Source: Thermoleophilaceae bacterium
GTDB lineage: Bacteria; Actinomycetota; Thermoleophilia; Solirubrobacterales; Thermoleophilaceae
Assembly: GCA_013811765.1 (NCBI GenBank)
Contig: JACCUO010000193.1
Span: forward strand, 1 to 6,948
Direction of reading: 5' to 3'
Length of the DNA: 6,948 bases
Shown here: piece after piece, positions 1 to 5,057 of the stretch
Position numbering within the stretch: position 1 is the stretch's first letter
Layout of the letters: every line of letters starts with the position of its first letter
The notes under the pieces: generated by a model
Told to the model about the DNA's origin: nothing
Seen by the model: only the letters and a program-made list of their open reading frames with translations
Databases searched by the model: none
Translations under genes and position numbers: made by a program

Positions 1-2
1 TG

Positions 3-1286
3 AAGGGACCGCCCTTCGCCACCGCCGCCTCGCCCGAGGCCGCCCTGGCCGCGGCCGGCAACGTCGGCTACCCGTTGCTCGTACGCCCCTCCTACGTCCT
101 GGGCGGCCGGGCGATGGAGATCTGCTATTCGGACGAGGGCCTGGCCGACTACCTCCGCCGCCACCGCCCCGAGCCCTCAGCCCACCCCGCCGAGCCCTCA
201 GCCCACACGCCCCAGCCCTCCGGCCACACGCCAAACGCCGGAGCGGCTGGAACCGGGGGGGTGGAACCCCCCCGTGAGGCTCTCCCGGTGGAACCCCCCC
301 GTGAGATATTCCTGGATCGCTTCCTGGAGAATGCGATCGAGATCGACGTGGACGCACTGTGCGACGGAGAGTCGGTGCGCGTCGGGGCGATCATGCAGCA
401 CGTCGAGGAGGCCGGTGTGCACTCCGGCGACTCGGCGTGTGTGATCCCGGCAATGTCGCTCGGACCCGAGATGCTGGGGCAGGTCGAGAGCGCCACCGCG
501 AAGATCGCCCTGGGACTTGGGGTGATCGGCCTGATCAATATCCAGTTCGCAGTCTTCGGGGACGACGAGCTTTTCGTGATCGAGGCCAACCCGCGTGCCT
601 CGCGCACCGTGCCCTTCGTATCCAAGGCGATCGGCGTACCTCTCGCCAAGGTGGCCTGCAGGCTGATGCTGGGCGAGCGGCTCGAGGAGATGACCGACCT
701 AAGGCTCCCGGCTACTCCCGGCCACGTCTCCGTCAAGGAGGCCGTGCTCCCCTTCGGCCGCTTCCCCCGCGCTGATGCTCTGCTCGGCCCGGAGATGAAG
801 TCGACGGGCGAGGTGATGGGGGTGGCGGCCGACTACCCGACCGCGTTTGGCAAGGCCCAGGCGGCGGCCGGGGCCGGGCTGCCCGCGGGCGGCACTGTCT
901 TCATCAGCGTGACTGATGGCGATAAGTCCACCGCCACGCAGCTGGCTGCGTCGCTACACGATCTGGGGTTCGCCGTGCTCGCGACGGGCGGCACCGCGCG
1001 GGCCATCCGGCGTATGGGGGTGCCCGTGGAGCAGATCAGCAAGCTCAGCGAAGGATCGCCCAACGTTGTCGAGCGGATCGAGTCCGGGGGCGTAGACCTG
1101 GTGGTGAACACGCCGACCGGTTCGGGCGCGCGCGCCGATGGCTGGGAGATCCGCCGGGCGGCCGTGGGTCGCGGCGTTCCGTGCATCACCACGATGAGCG
1201 GTGCGAGCGCCGCCCAGCGGGCCATTCGGGCCCGCCGCTCGGACGAGCCCCCCGTGGTCTCCTTGCAGGAACTTCACGCCCCTTAG
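3..1286 (+). CDS. carB: Carbamoyl-phosphate synthase large subunit, C-terminal part (5' truncated by window)
   Basis: Makes carbamoyl phosphate from bicarbonate, ammonia and two ATP for pyrimidine and arginine synthesis, together with the glutaminase subunit CarA. The reading frame is open from base 3, so about 427 C-terminal residues of a roughly 1,100-residue protein are present. Visible landmarks are the second ATP-grasp half (VRPSYVLGGRAMEI near bases 81-122, EIDVDALCDGE, HSGDSACVIPA, FVIEANPRASRTVPFVSKA, SVKEAVLPFGRFP, GPEMKSTGEVMGV), then the MGS-like allosteric domain from about base 888 (VFISVTDGDKSTA, LATGGTARAI, VVNTPTGSG). The ending VSLQELHAP matches the family. Odd: between the DYLRRH helix and IFLDRFLENAIEIDV there are about 47 residues where E. 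coli CarB has about 12, encoded by repetitive DNA (bases 165-305). The frame stays open through it, so the gene looks intact. The next gene is mihF; no pyrD or pyrF lies between. Confidence 0.97.
   Translation, partial: KGPPFATAASPEAALAAAGNVGYPLLVRPSYVLGGRAMEICYSDEGLADYLRRHRPEPSAHPAEPSAHTPQPSGHTPNAGAAGTGGVEPPREALPVEPPREIFLDRFLENAIEIDVDALCDGESVRVGAIMQHVEEAGVHSGDSACVIPAMSLGPEMLGQVESATAKIALGLGVIGLINIQFAVFGDDELFVIEANPRASRTVPFVSKAIGVPLAKVACRLMLGERLEEMTDLRLPATPGHVSVKEAVLPFGRFPRADALLGPEMKSTGEVMGVAADYPTAFGKAQAAAGAGLPAGGTVFISVTDGDKSTATQLAASLHDLGFAVLATGGTARAIRRMGVPVEQISKLSEGSPNVVERIESGGVDLVVNTPTGSGARADGWEIRRAAVGRGVPCITTMSGASAAQRAIRARRSDEPPVVSLQELHAP
171..233 (+). repeat. 21-bp tandem repeat, three copies, in carB
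   Basis: Copies lie at 171-191, 192-212 and 213-233. The first two differ only near their 3' end; the third is more diverged. Each encodes seven residues: EPSAHPA, EPSAHTP, QPSGHTP. The unit is a multiple of three, so copy-number change would keep the carB frame. Confidence 0.9.
254..305 (+). repeat. 19-bp direct repeat pair with G7/C7 hairpin in carB
   Basis: GGTGGAACCCCCCCGTGAG occurs exactly at 260-278 and again at 287-305, with a period of 27 bases (nine codons). Just before the first copy, CGGGGGGG (254-261) pairs perfectly with CCCCCCCG (267-274) across a 5-base loop. The repeats encode the doubled VEPPRE motif. It could be a remnant of a small palindromic repetitive element or simply local duplication. 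Confidence 0.85.
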
Positions 1287-1406
1287 GTGCGCCGGTGCCA
1301 CGGACCTGTCGCGCGCGTGGGGCCGCCGAGCCGCCGGCGGGCTCGTCTGGCCGCAAGCAGCGGAGAACTACCTGCAAAGTGGGGGGAAACGGTCACGTAA
1401 CGTAAA

Positions 1407-1436
1407 GGCTGCTCAAGCTCAGGTTGAGGTTCAGCC
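1407..1436. other. Dyad/hairpin in the carB-mihF gap
   Basis: GGCTG (1407-1411) pairs with CAGCC (1432-1436), and directly inside it CTCAA (1412-1416) pairs with TTGAG (1424-1428), leaving a 3-base bulge and a 7-base loop. No T-run follows on either strand, so it is a poor intrinsic terminator. The CTCAA-N7-TTGAG core loosely recalls MerR/SoxR-type operators, but those usually have a 6-base centre and no such regulator is nearby. Function unknown. Confidence 0.4.
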
Positions 1437-1442
1437 AAATTC

Positions 1443-1457
1443 ACGCAAAATTTGCGT
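1443..1457. promoter_or_regulatory. AT-centred 15-bp palindrome upstream of mihF
   Basis: ACGCAAA-A-TTTGCGT is a perfect inverted repeat with 7-base arms around one base. It is one of the few AT-rich spots in this GC-rich window and sits about 45-60 bases before the mihF start, upstream of the predicted core promoter. This fits an operator or activator site; the binding protein is unknown. A second 10-bp palindrome, GCCGATCGGC, lies at 1465-1474 across the expected -35 region. Confidence 0.45.
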
Positions 1458-1487
1458 TCCTCACGCCGATCGGCCGGATTCCGTGTG

Positions 1488-1493
1488 TATGAT
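1488..1493 (+). promoter_or_regulatory. Predicted -10 box for leaderless mihF transcript
   Basis: TATGAT matches the TATAAT consensus at five of six positions. Its last base is 8 bases before the mihF ATG at 1502, so the expected transcription start falls at or within two bases of the start codon. Leaderless mRNAs made this way are common in Actinobacteria. No good -35 hexamer is visible 16-18 bases upstream, and there is no Shine-Dalgarno before the ATG, which agrees with leaderless initiation. Confidence 0.55.
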
Positions 1494-1501
1494 CGCCGCC
1501 A

Positions 1502-1852
1502 ATGCCGGTCGCCGCCGAATCCCTCCAAAAACACACGTCCGCCGGCCTCACCCCGGAGCGCTCCTTGACCCAGCGGATGGATGCCCTGCAGCGCGCCAAT
1601 GACATCCGGACCCGGCGCGCAAAGCTGAAGAAAGACCTCAAGGCCGGACGGGTGAAGATCTACAAGCTCCTGCTCGACCCCCCTGAGTACGTACTCACGA
1701 TGAAAGTGGTGGACCTGCTCCTGGCGGTGCCGAAATACGGCCGCGTCAAGGCCCAACGTGTCTTCACCCATTGCCGCATCTCGCCGAGCAAGACGATCAG
1801 CGGGCTCTCCGAGCGGCAGCGCAACGAGCTGATCGAAGTCCTGCGCCGATAA
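1502..1852 (+). CDS. mihF: Integration host factor, actinobacterial type (mIHF)
   Basis: A 116-residue basic protein of the actinobacterial IHF family, a nucleoid-associated DNA-binding protein unrelated in fold to E. coli IHF. The N-terminal 25 residues are variable. A basic helix follows (RTRRAKLKKDLKAGR, about residues 36-50), then the conserved core KVVDLLLAVPKYGRVKAQ (68-85) and RISPSKTISGLSERQRNEL (92-110), the helix-two-turn-helix-like part that grips DNA. Known family members are about 105 residues. The ATG at 1502 is chosen because it follows a TATGAT box by 8 bases; an internal ATG at 1577 (residue 26) would keep the whole conserved core and cannot be excluded. The position before gmk and rpoZ matches the usual actinobacterial order. 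Its stop overlaps or abuts the start of gmk. Confidence 0.93.
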   Translation: MPVAAESLQKHTSAGLTPERSLTQRMDALQRANDIRTRRAKLKKDLKAGRVKIYKLLLDPPEYVLTMKVVDLLLAVPKYGRVKAQRVFTHCRISPSKTISGLSERQRNELIEVLRR

Positions 1853-2421
1853 CCCCGCCCGGCCGCCAGACCCCCGTTCTCGTCATAACGGGCCCCTCCG
1901 GGGTCGGAAAGGGAACGCTCATCCAAGGGCTGCTCGCCCGCTGTCCGGGGATCGAGCTGTCGGTCTCTGCCACCACGCGGGCGCCCCGCCCGGACGAGCG
2001 CGACGGCCACGCGTATCACTTCCTCAGCCCGGCGGAGTTCGAGAAGCGCGTTGGCCACGGCGACTTCGTGGAGCACGCCGTCTACGCCGGTAACCGGTAC
2101 GGCACCCTTCGGTCCGAGCTCGAGCGTCCAGGAAGGGGCATCGTCCTCGAGATCGACCTTCAGGGCGCACGCCAGGTGCGCGACACGTTGCCCACGGCCA
2201 CCCAGGTGTTCATCGCGCCGCCTTCACTCGAGCACCTCAGGATGCGGCTGGAGGGGCGGGGCTCTGACTCCCCGGAGCAGATCGCGCACCGCCTGCGCGT
2301 CGCGCCCACGGAGCTTGCGGCCAAGCAGGAGTTCTCCCATGTGGTGGTGAACGACGACCTGGACAGGGCGCTCGAGGAGTTGACAGGGCTTGCCGCTAGC
2401 ATGTGTGCCCCCGACGATTAG
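1771..2421 (+). CDS. gmk: Guanylate kinase (start uncertain)
   Basis: Phosphorylates GMP to GDP with ATP in the cytoplasm. Counting from the TTG at 1771, the P-loop GPSGVGKGT is at 41-49, the GMP-binding TTRAPRPDERDGHAYHF at 68-84, NRYGT at 108-112, EIDLQGARQV at 127-136, the lid region around EGRGSDSPEQIAHRL at 161-175, and VVNDDLDRALEEL at 192-204. The start is a problem. The TTG at 1771 is the only ATG/GTG/TTG before the P-loop, but it lies 82 bases inside mihF, has no Shine-Dalgarno, and its first 26 residues are just mihF's conserved 3' end read in another frame. The natural N-terminus would be near 1849, where the codon is ATA, overlapping the mihF stop as ATAA. The usual coupled junction would read ATGA. 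From 1849 the protein has 190 residues, normal for the family. Confidence 0.93.
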   Translation: MPHLAEQDDQRALRAAAQRADRSPAPITPPGRQTPVLVITGPSGVGKGTLIQGLLARCPGIELSVSATTRAPRPDERDGHAYHFLSPAEFEKRVGHGDFVEHAVYAGNRYGTLRSELERPGRGIVLEIDLQGARQVRDTLPTATQVFIAPPSLEHLRMRLEGRGSDSPEQIAHRLRVAPTELAAKQEFSHVVVNDDLDRALEELTGLAASMCAPDD

Positions 2422-2431
2422 AGATTCCGAC

Positions 2432-2662
2432 GTGATCAAGCCTCGCCTGGATACGCTGCTCGAGCAGGTCGACTCGCACTACGCGTGCGTGCTCGTCGCC
2501 GCCAAGCGCGCCCGTCAGATCAACTCCTACTACCACAACCTGGGCGAGGGGACTTTCGACGAGTACCCGCCACCCATGGTCGAGACGGGCTCGAAGAACT
2601 ACCTGAAGATTGCTCTCGACGAGGTCGCCGAGGGCAAGATCAACTACCGCTACCGGGACTAG
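2432..2662 (+). CDS. rpoZ: DNA-directed RNA polymerase omega subunit
   Basis: Small subunit that helps fold and assemble the beta' subunit of RNA polymerase. From the GTG at 2432 the protein has 76 residues. The hallmark is AAKRARQINSYYHNLGEG (residues 23-40), followed by the actinobacterial-style PPPMVETGSKNYLKIALDEVAEGKI (46-70). Earlier in-frame starts exist at 2390 (TTG) and 2405 (GTG), overlapping gmk. I prefer 2432 because it lies 10 bases after the gmk stop and gives MIKPRLDTLL, matching the short N-terminus typical of omega. The Shine-Dalgarno is weak (AGAGA at about 2420-2424). It lies in the mihF-gmk-rpoZ-coaBC run and is probably cotranscribed. Confidence 0.94.
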   Translation: MIKPRLDTLLEQVDSHYACVLVAAKRARQINSYYHNLGEGTFDEYPPPMVETGSKNYLKIALDEVAEGKINYRYRD

Positions 2663-2685
2663 CGAGGCGATGAGCGGCGCCTCGC
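2662..2685 (+). other. Hairpin between rpoZ and coaBC
   Basis: GCGAGGCG (2662-2669) pairs perfectly with CGCCTCGC (2678-2685) around an 8-base loop, starting on the last base of the rpoZ stop codon. No T-run follows (CCGGCTAATC), so it is not a canonical terminator. It may stabilise the upstream mRNA or weaken read-through into coaBC. Function is inference only. Confidence 0.5.
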
Positions 2686-2706
2686 CCGGCTAATCAGGCG
2701 AACGCT

Positions 2707-3972
2707 GTGGCTCGAATCCTTCTCGGTGTCTCCGGCGGGATAGCCGCCTACAAGGCCGTAGAGCTTGTCCGGCTGGCCACCCGGGCCGGGCACGCCGTGC
2801 GGGTGGTGCAGACGCCCACCAGCCGGCGCTTCGTGGGGAAGGCCACCTTCGAGGGCGTCACCGGCGCTCCCGTTCTCGTCCACGAGTTCGAGCCCGACCC
2901 CGCGCGCGGGGCGTTCCCCGGAGACGCTGCGCCCGACCGGCAGCCGATCTCGCACCTCGGCCTCGTAGCGCGCAGCCACGCCTACGTCATCGCTCCCGCC
3001 TCGGCCAACACGCTCGCCAAGCTCGCCGGCGGTCACGCCGACAACCTGCTCACGGGCGCGGCGCTCGCCTCGACCGTCCCCCTCGTCCTCGCGCCGGCGA
3101 TGAACAACCACATGTGGGAGCACCCGGCTACCCGGGCAAACCTCGAGACGCTGCACCGGCGCGGAGCCACGATCGTCGAGCCGGGACGGGGGCCCCTCGC
3201 CTCAGAGGGCGAGTGGGGCGCGGGCCGGCTGGCCGAGCCCGCCGACATACTCGCCGCGACCGAAGCCGCAATGGGAGGCTCCGCCGAGTTCAGGCCGCGG
3301 TCTCTCGACGGCATGCGGGTCCTCGTGACCGCCGGGGGAACGCGCGAGCCCATCGACGCCGTTCGCTTCGTGGGCAACCGCTCATCGGGACGAACGGGCG
3401 TGGCGCTGGCAGCCGAGGCCCGTCGCCGCGGCGCCGAGGTCACGCTGATCGCGGCGAACATCACGCTCGAGCGTCCGGAGGGCGTCCGATGGATCGACGT
3501 GGAGACCGCCGCCGAGCTGGAGCGGGCCGCCAGCGCCGAGCTTGCCGCCGCCGACGTGGTTCTCATGGCCGCGGCGGTATCCGATTTCCGCCCGGCCGAG
3601 CCCGCTCGCGACAAGCTGAAGAAGGACGGCCGCGAGGGCATCACGATCGAGCTCGAGCCCACCGCGGACGTGCTCTTAGCCCTTTCGCAGGCGCGGCATA
3701 CCGGTCAGACGCTGGTCGGCTTCGCCGCCGAGCACGGCGACGGCGGCCTTCGCCAGGCCCGTGGCAAGCTCGAGCGCAAGGGGCTCGACGCGGTGGTGCT
3801 CAACGACATATCGCGAACGGACATCGGGTTCGAGTCACATCACAACGAGGTCACGATTCTCACGGCCGCCGGCGAGCGTCAGGTGTCGCGCGGCGAGAAG
3901 TCCGTCGTGGCCGCGGCGATCCTGGACGAGGTGGAGACGCTGCGGGCCGAGAGCGTGGAGCTGCCGCAGTGA
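2707..3972 (+). CDS. coaBC: Bifunctional phosphopantothenoylcysteine decarboxylase / phosphopantothenate-cysteine ligase
   Basis: Catalyses two successive steps of coenzyme A synthesis: CoaB joins 4'-phosphopantothenate to cysteine using CTP, and the FMN-dependent CoaC decarboxylates the product. The 421 residues cover both domains. CoaC (about 1-190) shows GVSGGIAAYKA (7-17), the presumed catalytic His83 in ISHLGL, the flavin-site segment APASANTLAKLAGG and the substrate motif PAMNNHMW (130-137). CoaB (about 200-415) shows VTAGGTREPIDAVRFVGN (207-224), SSGRTG, AAAVSDFRP (288-296), KLKK (303-306), VGFAAE (337-342) and VLNDIS (364-369). Odd: where E. coli has ACGD with the active-site cysteine, this protein has ASEGEWGAGRL (165-175), without cysteine; mycobacterial CoaBC as I recall it also lacks it. 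The GTG start at 2707 has only a weak AGG upstream. The stop overlaps the next gene by four bases. Confidence 0.96.
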   Translation: MARILLGVSGGIAAYKAVELVRLATRAGHAVRVVQTPTSRRFVGKATFEGVTGAPVLVHEFEPDPARGAFPGDAAPDRQPISHLGLVARSHAYVIAPASANTLAKLAGGHADNLLTGAALASTVPLVLAPAMNNHMWEHPATRANLETLHRRGATIVEPGRGPLASEGEWGAGRLAEPADILAATEAAMGGSAEFRPRSLDGMRVLVTAGGTREPIDAVRFVGNRSSGRTGVALAAEARRRGAEVTLIAANITLERPEGVRWIDVETAAELERAASAELAAADVVLMAAAVSDFRPAEPARDKLKKDGREGITIELEPTADVLLALSQARHTGQTLVGFAAEHGDGGLRQARGKLERKGLDAVVLNDISRTDIGFESHHNEVTILTAAGERQVSRGEKSVVAAAILDEVETLRAESVELPQ

Positions 3973-4421
3973 AGCCCGAGCTCCCGGGAGGGCATGGCGA
4001 ACGGCGCGGTGGGGGAGAGGACCCGAATCCGGAGGGACGCGGGCCCCAGAGCCCCGAGGAGCGGGGCGAGCTGGTCTACGACCTCTTCTGCCGCGGTAGC
4101 CGGCTGCTCGAGTCGGGCGACTTCGCCGCGGCGGCGATCCCTCTCGAGCAGGCCCGCGCGCTCGAGCCCGACAAGACCTCGATTCGCGAGGCGCTCGGCC
4201 GTGCCTACTTCCGTTCCGGTCGCTTCGAGCAGGCCGGGGCAGAGTTCGCGGCGGTCGTCGAGCGTGCGCCTGTCAATGACTTCGCCCACTTCTGCCTCGG
4301 GCGCGCGCTCGACAACATCGGTCGCCGCGAGGAGGCCCGACACCACGCCGTTCTTGCCGCAGGAATGCGGCCGGATCGGGCGGACTACCGCGCCTTCCGC
4401 GACCGGCTGAGGCGCGCCTGA
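3969..4421 (+). CDS. Small TPR-repeat protein coupled to coaBC
   Basis: A 150-residue protein, probably a protein-binding scaffold; no specific family is recognised. Residues 1-33 are Gly/Pro/Glu-rich and look disordered. Three consecutive 34-residue tetratricopeptide repeats follow, at about 36-69 (ending ALEPD), 70-103 (ALGRAYFRSGRFEQAGAEF) and 104-137 (CLGRALDNIGRREEA), each with the expected small and aromatic positions, then a short basic tail. No signal peptide or membrane segment is seen, so it should be cytoplasmic. The GTG start is chosen because it overlaps the coaBC stop as GTGA and has GGAG 8 bases upstream (3957-3960), a typical coupled junction. The partner is unknown; coupling suggests matched expression with coaBC rather than a proven role in CoA synthesis. 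Other actinobacteria usually have metK or priA after coaBC. Confidence 0.85.
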   Translation: MKPELPGGHGERRGGGEDPNPEGRGPQSPEERGELVYDLFCRGSRLLESGDFAAAAIPLEQARALEPDKTSIREALGRAYFRSGRFEQAGAEFAAVVERAPVNDFAHFCLGRALDNIGRREEARHHAVLAAGMRPDRADYRAFRDRLRRA

Positions 4422-4435
4422 GCAGCTTCAGGTGC
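4414..4435. other. Short dyad spanning two convergent stop codons
   Basis: CCTGA (4417-4421) and TCAGG (4428-4432) form an inverted repeat around GCAGCT, extendable to 8 pairs in plus-strand RNA with one G-U. The arms contain the stop codons of the TPR gene and of the opposing membrane-protein gene, which end 6 bases apart. With no T-run it is at most a weak terminator. Confidence 0.3.
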
Positions 4436-5000
4436 CCGCGGCTTCCCGCTCCCGGGTCAGCCTGGCAAGCAGCACACTGAAGAGCAGGAGGTAGGCGAGC
4501 AGCGCAATGATCTCCGCCCCGAGGGCGATGGCGGCGCCCCGTTCCTCGACCCCCGCGGCGACGCAGTAGATCGCGACCGCCTCCGTGATCACCACCTGCA
4601 CGGCAAGTCCCGCCCCGAACGGCATGACGACGTGGGCGAAACGCCGCGCGCTCCCTCTTACGAGCTCCCGTGCCCGGTGCGTCTCCTCGTTCAGCTCAGG
4701 TGGCCGCGCCGACATCTCCTCCTCGAAACGCGTGACCTCTCGTAGAAGGGCACGGGTCCTGCCGGTCATGGCCGTGACAAGCTGGACGAGGAGGCCCAGC
4801 GCCAAGACCGGCGTCATCGCCGCGGCCGCCACGAAGTACAGGTCCGGGGCTCTCCCACGGCCGCCGAGCCCGCGCAGCCCCGCCTCCACGGCTACGGCGA
4901 GGAAGACGGCAAGGAGCAGACCGAGCGTCCCCATCAGGAAAATGCGCAACCGGGTTGCCGGATCCTTCTCGAGCGAGCTCAACTGTGCGGACGGGGCCAC
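4428..5000 (-). CDS. Small integral membrane protein of unknown function, four predicted TM segments
   Basis: From the GTG at 5000 the protein has 190 residues. Hydrophobic segments lie at about 19-39 (IFLMGTLGLLLAVFLAVAVEA), 54-78, 121-147 and 156-179. They form two hairpins separated by a charged, probably cytoplasmic helical stretch (about 79-120, RTRALLREVTRFEEEMSARP onward) with coiled-coil character. There is no signal peptide, cysteine motif or catalytic signature. I do not recognise the family. The frame stays open far upstream, but that part is the antisense of rimP; the GTG is preferred because it begins a plausible soluble N-terminus and lies just downstream of a minus-strand promoter-like sequence. 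No clear Shine-Dalgarno is seen; internal TTG or ATG starts would cut into the first TM. It converges on the TPR gene and diverges from rimP-nusA. Confidence 0.7.
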   Translation of the reverse strand: MAPSAQLSSLEKDPATRLRIFLMGTLGLLLAVFLAVAVEAGLRGLGGRGRAPDLYFVAAAAMTPVLALGLLVQLVTAMTGRTRALLREVTRFEEEMSARPPELNEETHRARELVRGSARRFAHVVMPFGAGLAVQVVITEAVAIYCVAAGVEERGAAIALGAEIIALLAYLLLFSVLLARLTREREAAGT

Positions 5001-5008
5001 TTGGGTGA

Positions 5009-5036
5009 TTATCGTCGAGGTGTAGCCGTCTATACT
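5009..5036 (+). promoter_or_regulatory. Predicted promoter for rimP-nusA
   Basis: TATACT (5031-5036) matches the -10 consensus at five of six positions. TTATCG (5009-5014) is a weak -35 at a 16-base spacing. Transcription would start near 5043 and give a leader of about 79 bases before the rimP ATG. This is the only good -10 box between the membrane gene and rimP. Confidence 0.45.
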
Positions 5037-5057
5037 GGCTCGCGTTAGGACTTTCAG
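5029..5057 (-). promoter_or_regulatory. Predicted minus-strand promoter for the membrane-protein gene
   Basis: On the minus strand CTGAAA (5057-5052) and TATAGA (5034-5029) are separated by 17 bases, each matching four of six consensus positions. The start would be near 5022, leaving about 20 bases before the GTG at 5000. The -10 box overlaps the plus-strand TATACT, so the two promoters would compete for polymerase. Confidence 0.3.

Larger units (their letters stand above)
165..305 (+). repeat. Low-complexity in-frame insertion in carB
   Basis: A 141-base segment within carB encodes a Pro/Ala/His/Glu-rich stretch of about 47 residues, replacing a loop of about a dozen residues in E. coli CarB (recalled alignment). 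It has two parts: a threefold 21-bp tandem repeat (171-233) and a pair of 19-bp direct repeats (260-278 and 287-305), with a G7/C7 hairpin. The length is a multiple of three and no stop appears. It lies in the second ATP-grasp half between two conserved blocks, so it probably forms a surface loop. Confidence 0.8.

Noticed and set aside
171..305. The carB repeats as a CRISPR array or a frameshifted pseudogene
   Set aside because: Units are tandem without spacers and in multiples of three, and the CarB frame continues intact on both sides.
149..736. Minus-strand open frame opposite carB
   Set aside because: Low-complexity Ser/Arg-rich antisense frame; the plus strand carries unmistakable CarB motifs.
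1340..1362. GC-rich inverted repeat (GAGC...GCTC) after carB as a possible terminator
   Set aside because: The core CGCCGGCG is a self-palindrome with no proper loop and no T-run follows.
1283..1771. Minus-strand open frame of 162 codons across the carB-mihF gap
   Set aside because: It runs antisense through most of mihF, has no recognisable motif, and lacks a promoter or ribosome-binding site.
3114..3968. Upstream extension of the TPR frame within coaBC
   Set aside because: The translation is Arg/Gly-rich and out of frame with coaBC. The GTG at 3969 with GGAG and a GTGA overlap is the real start.
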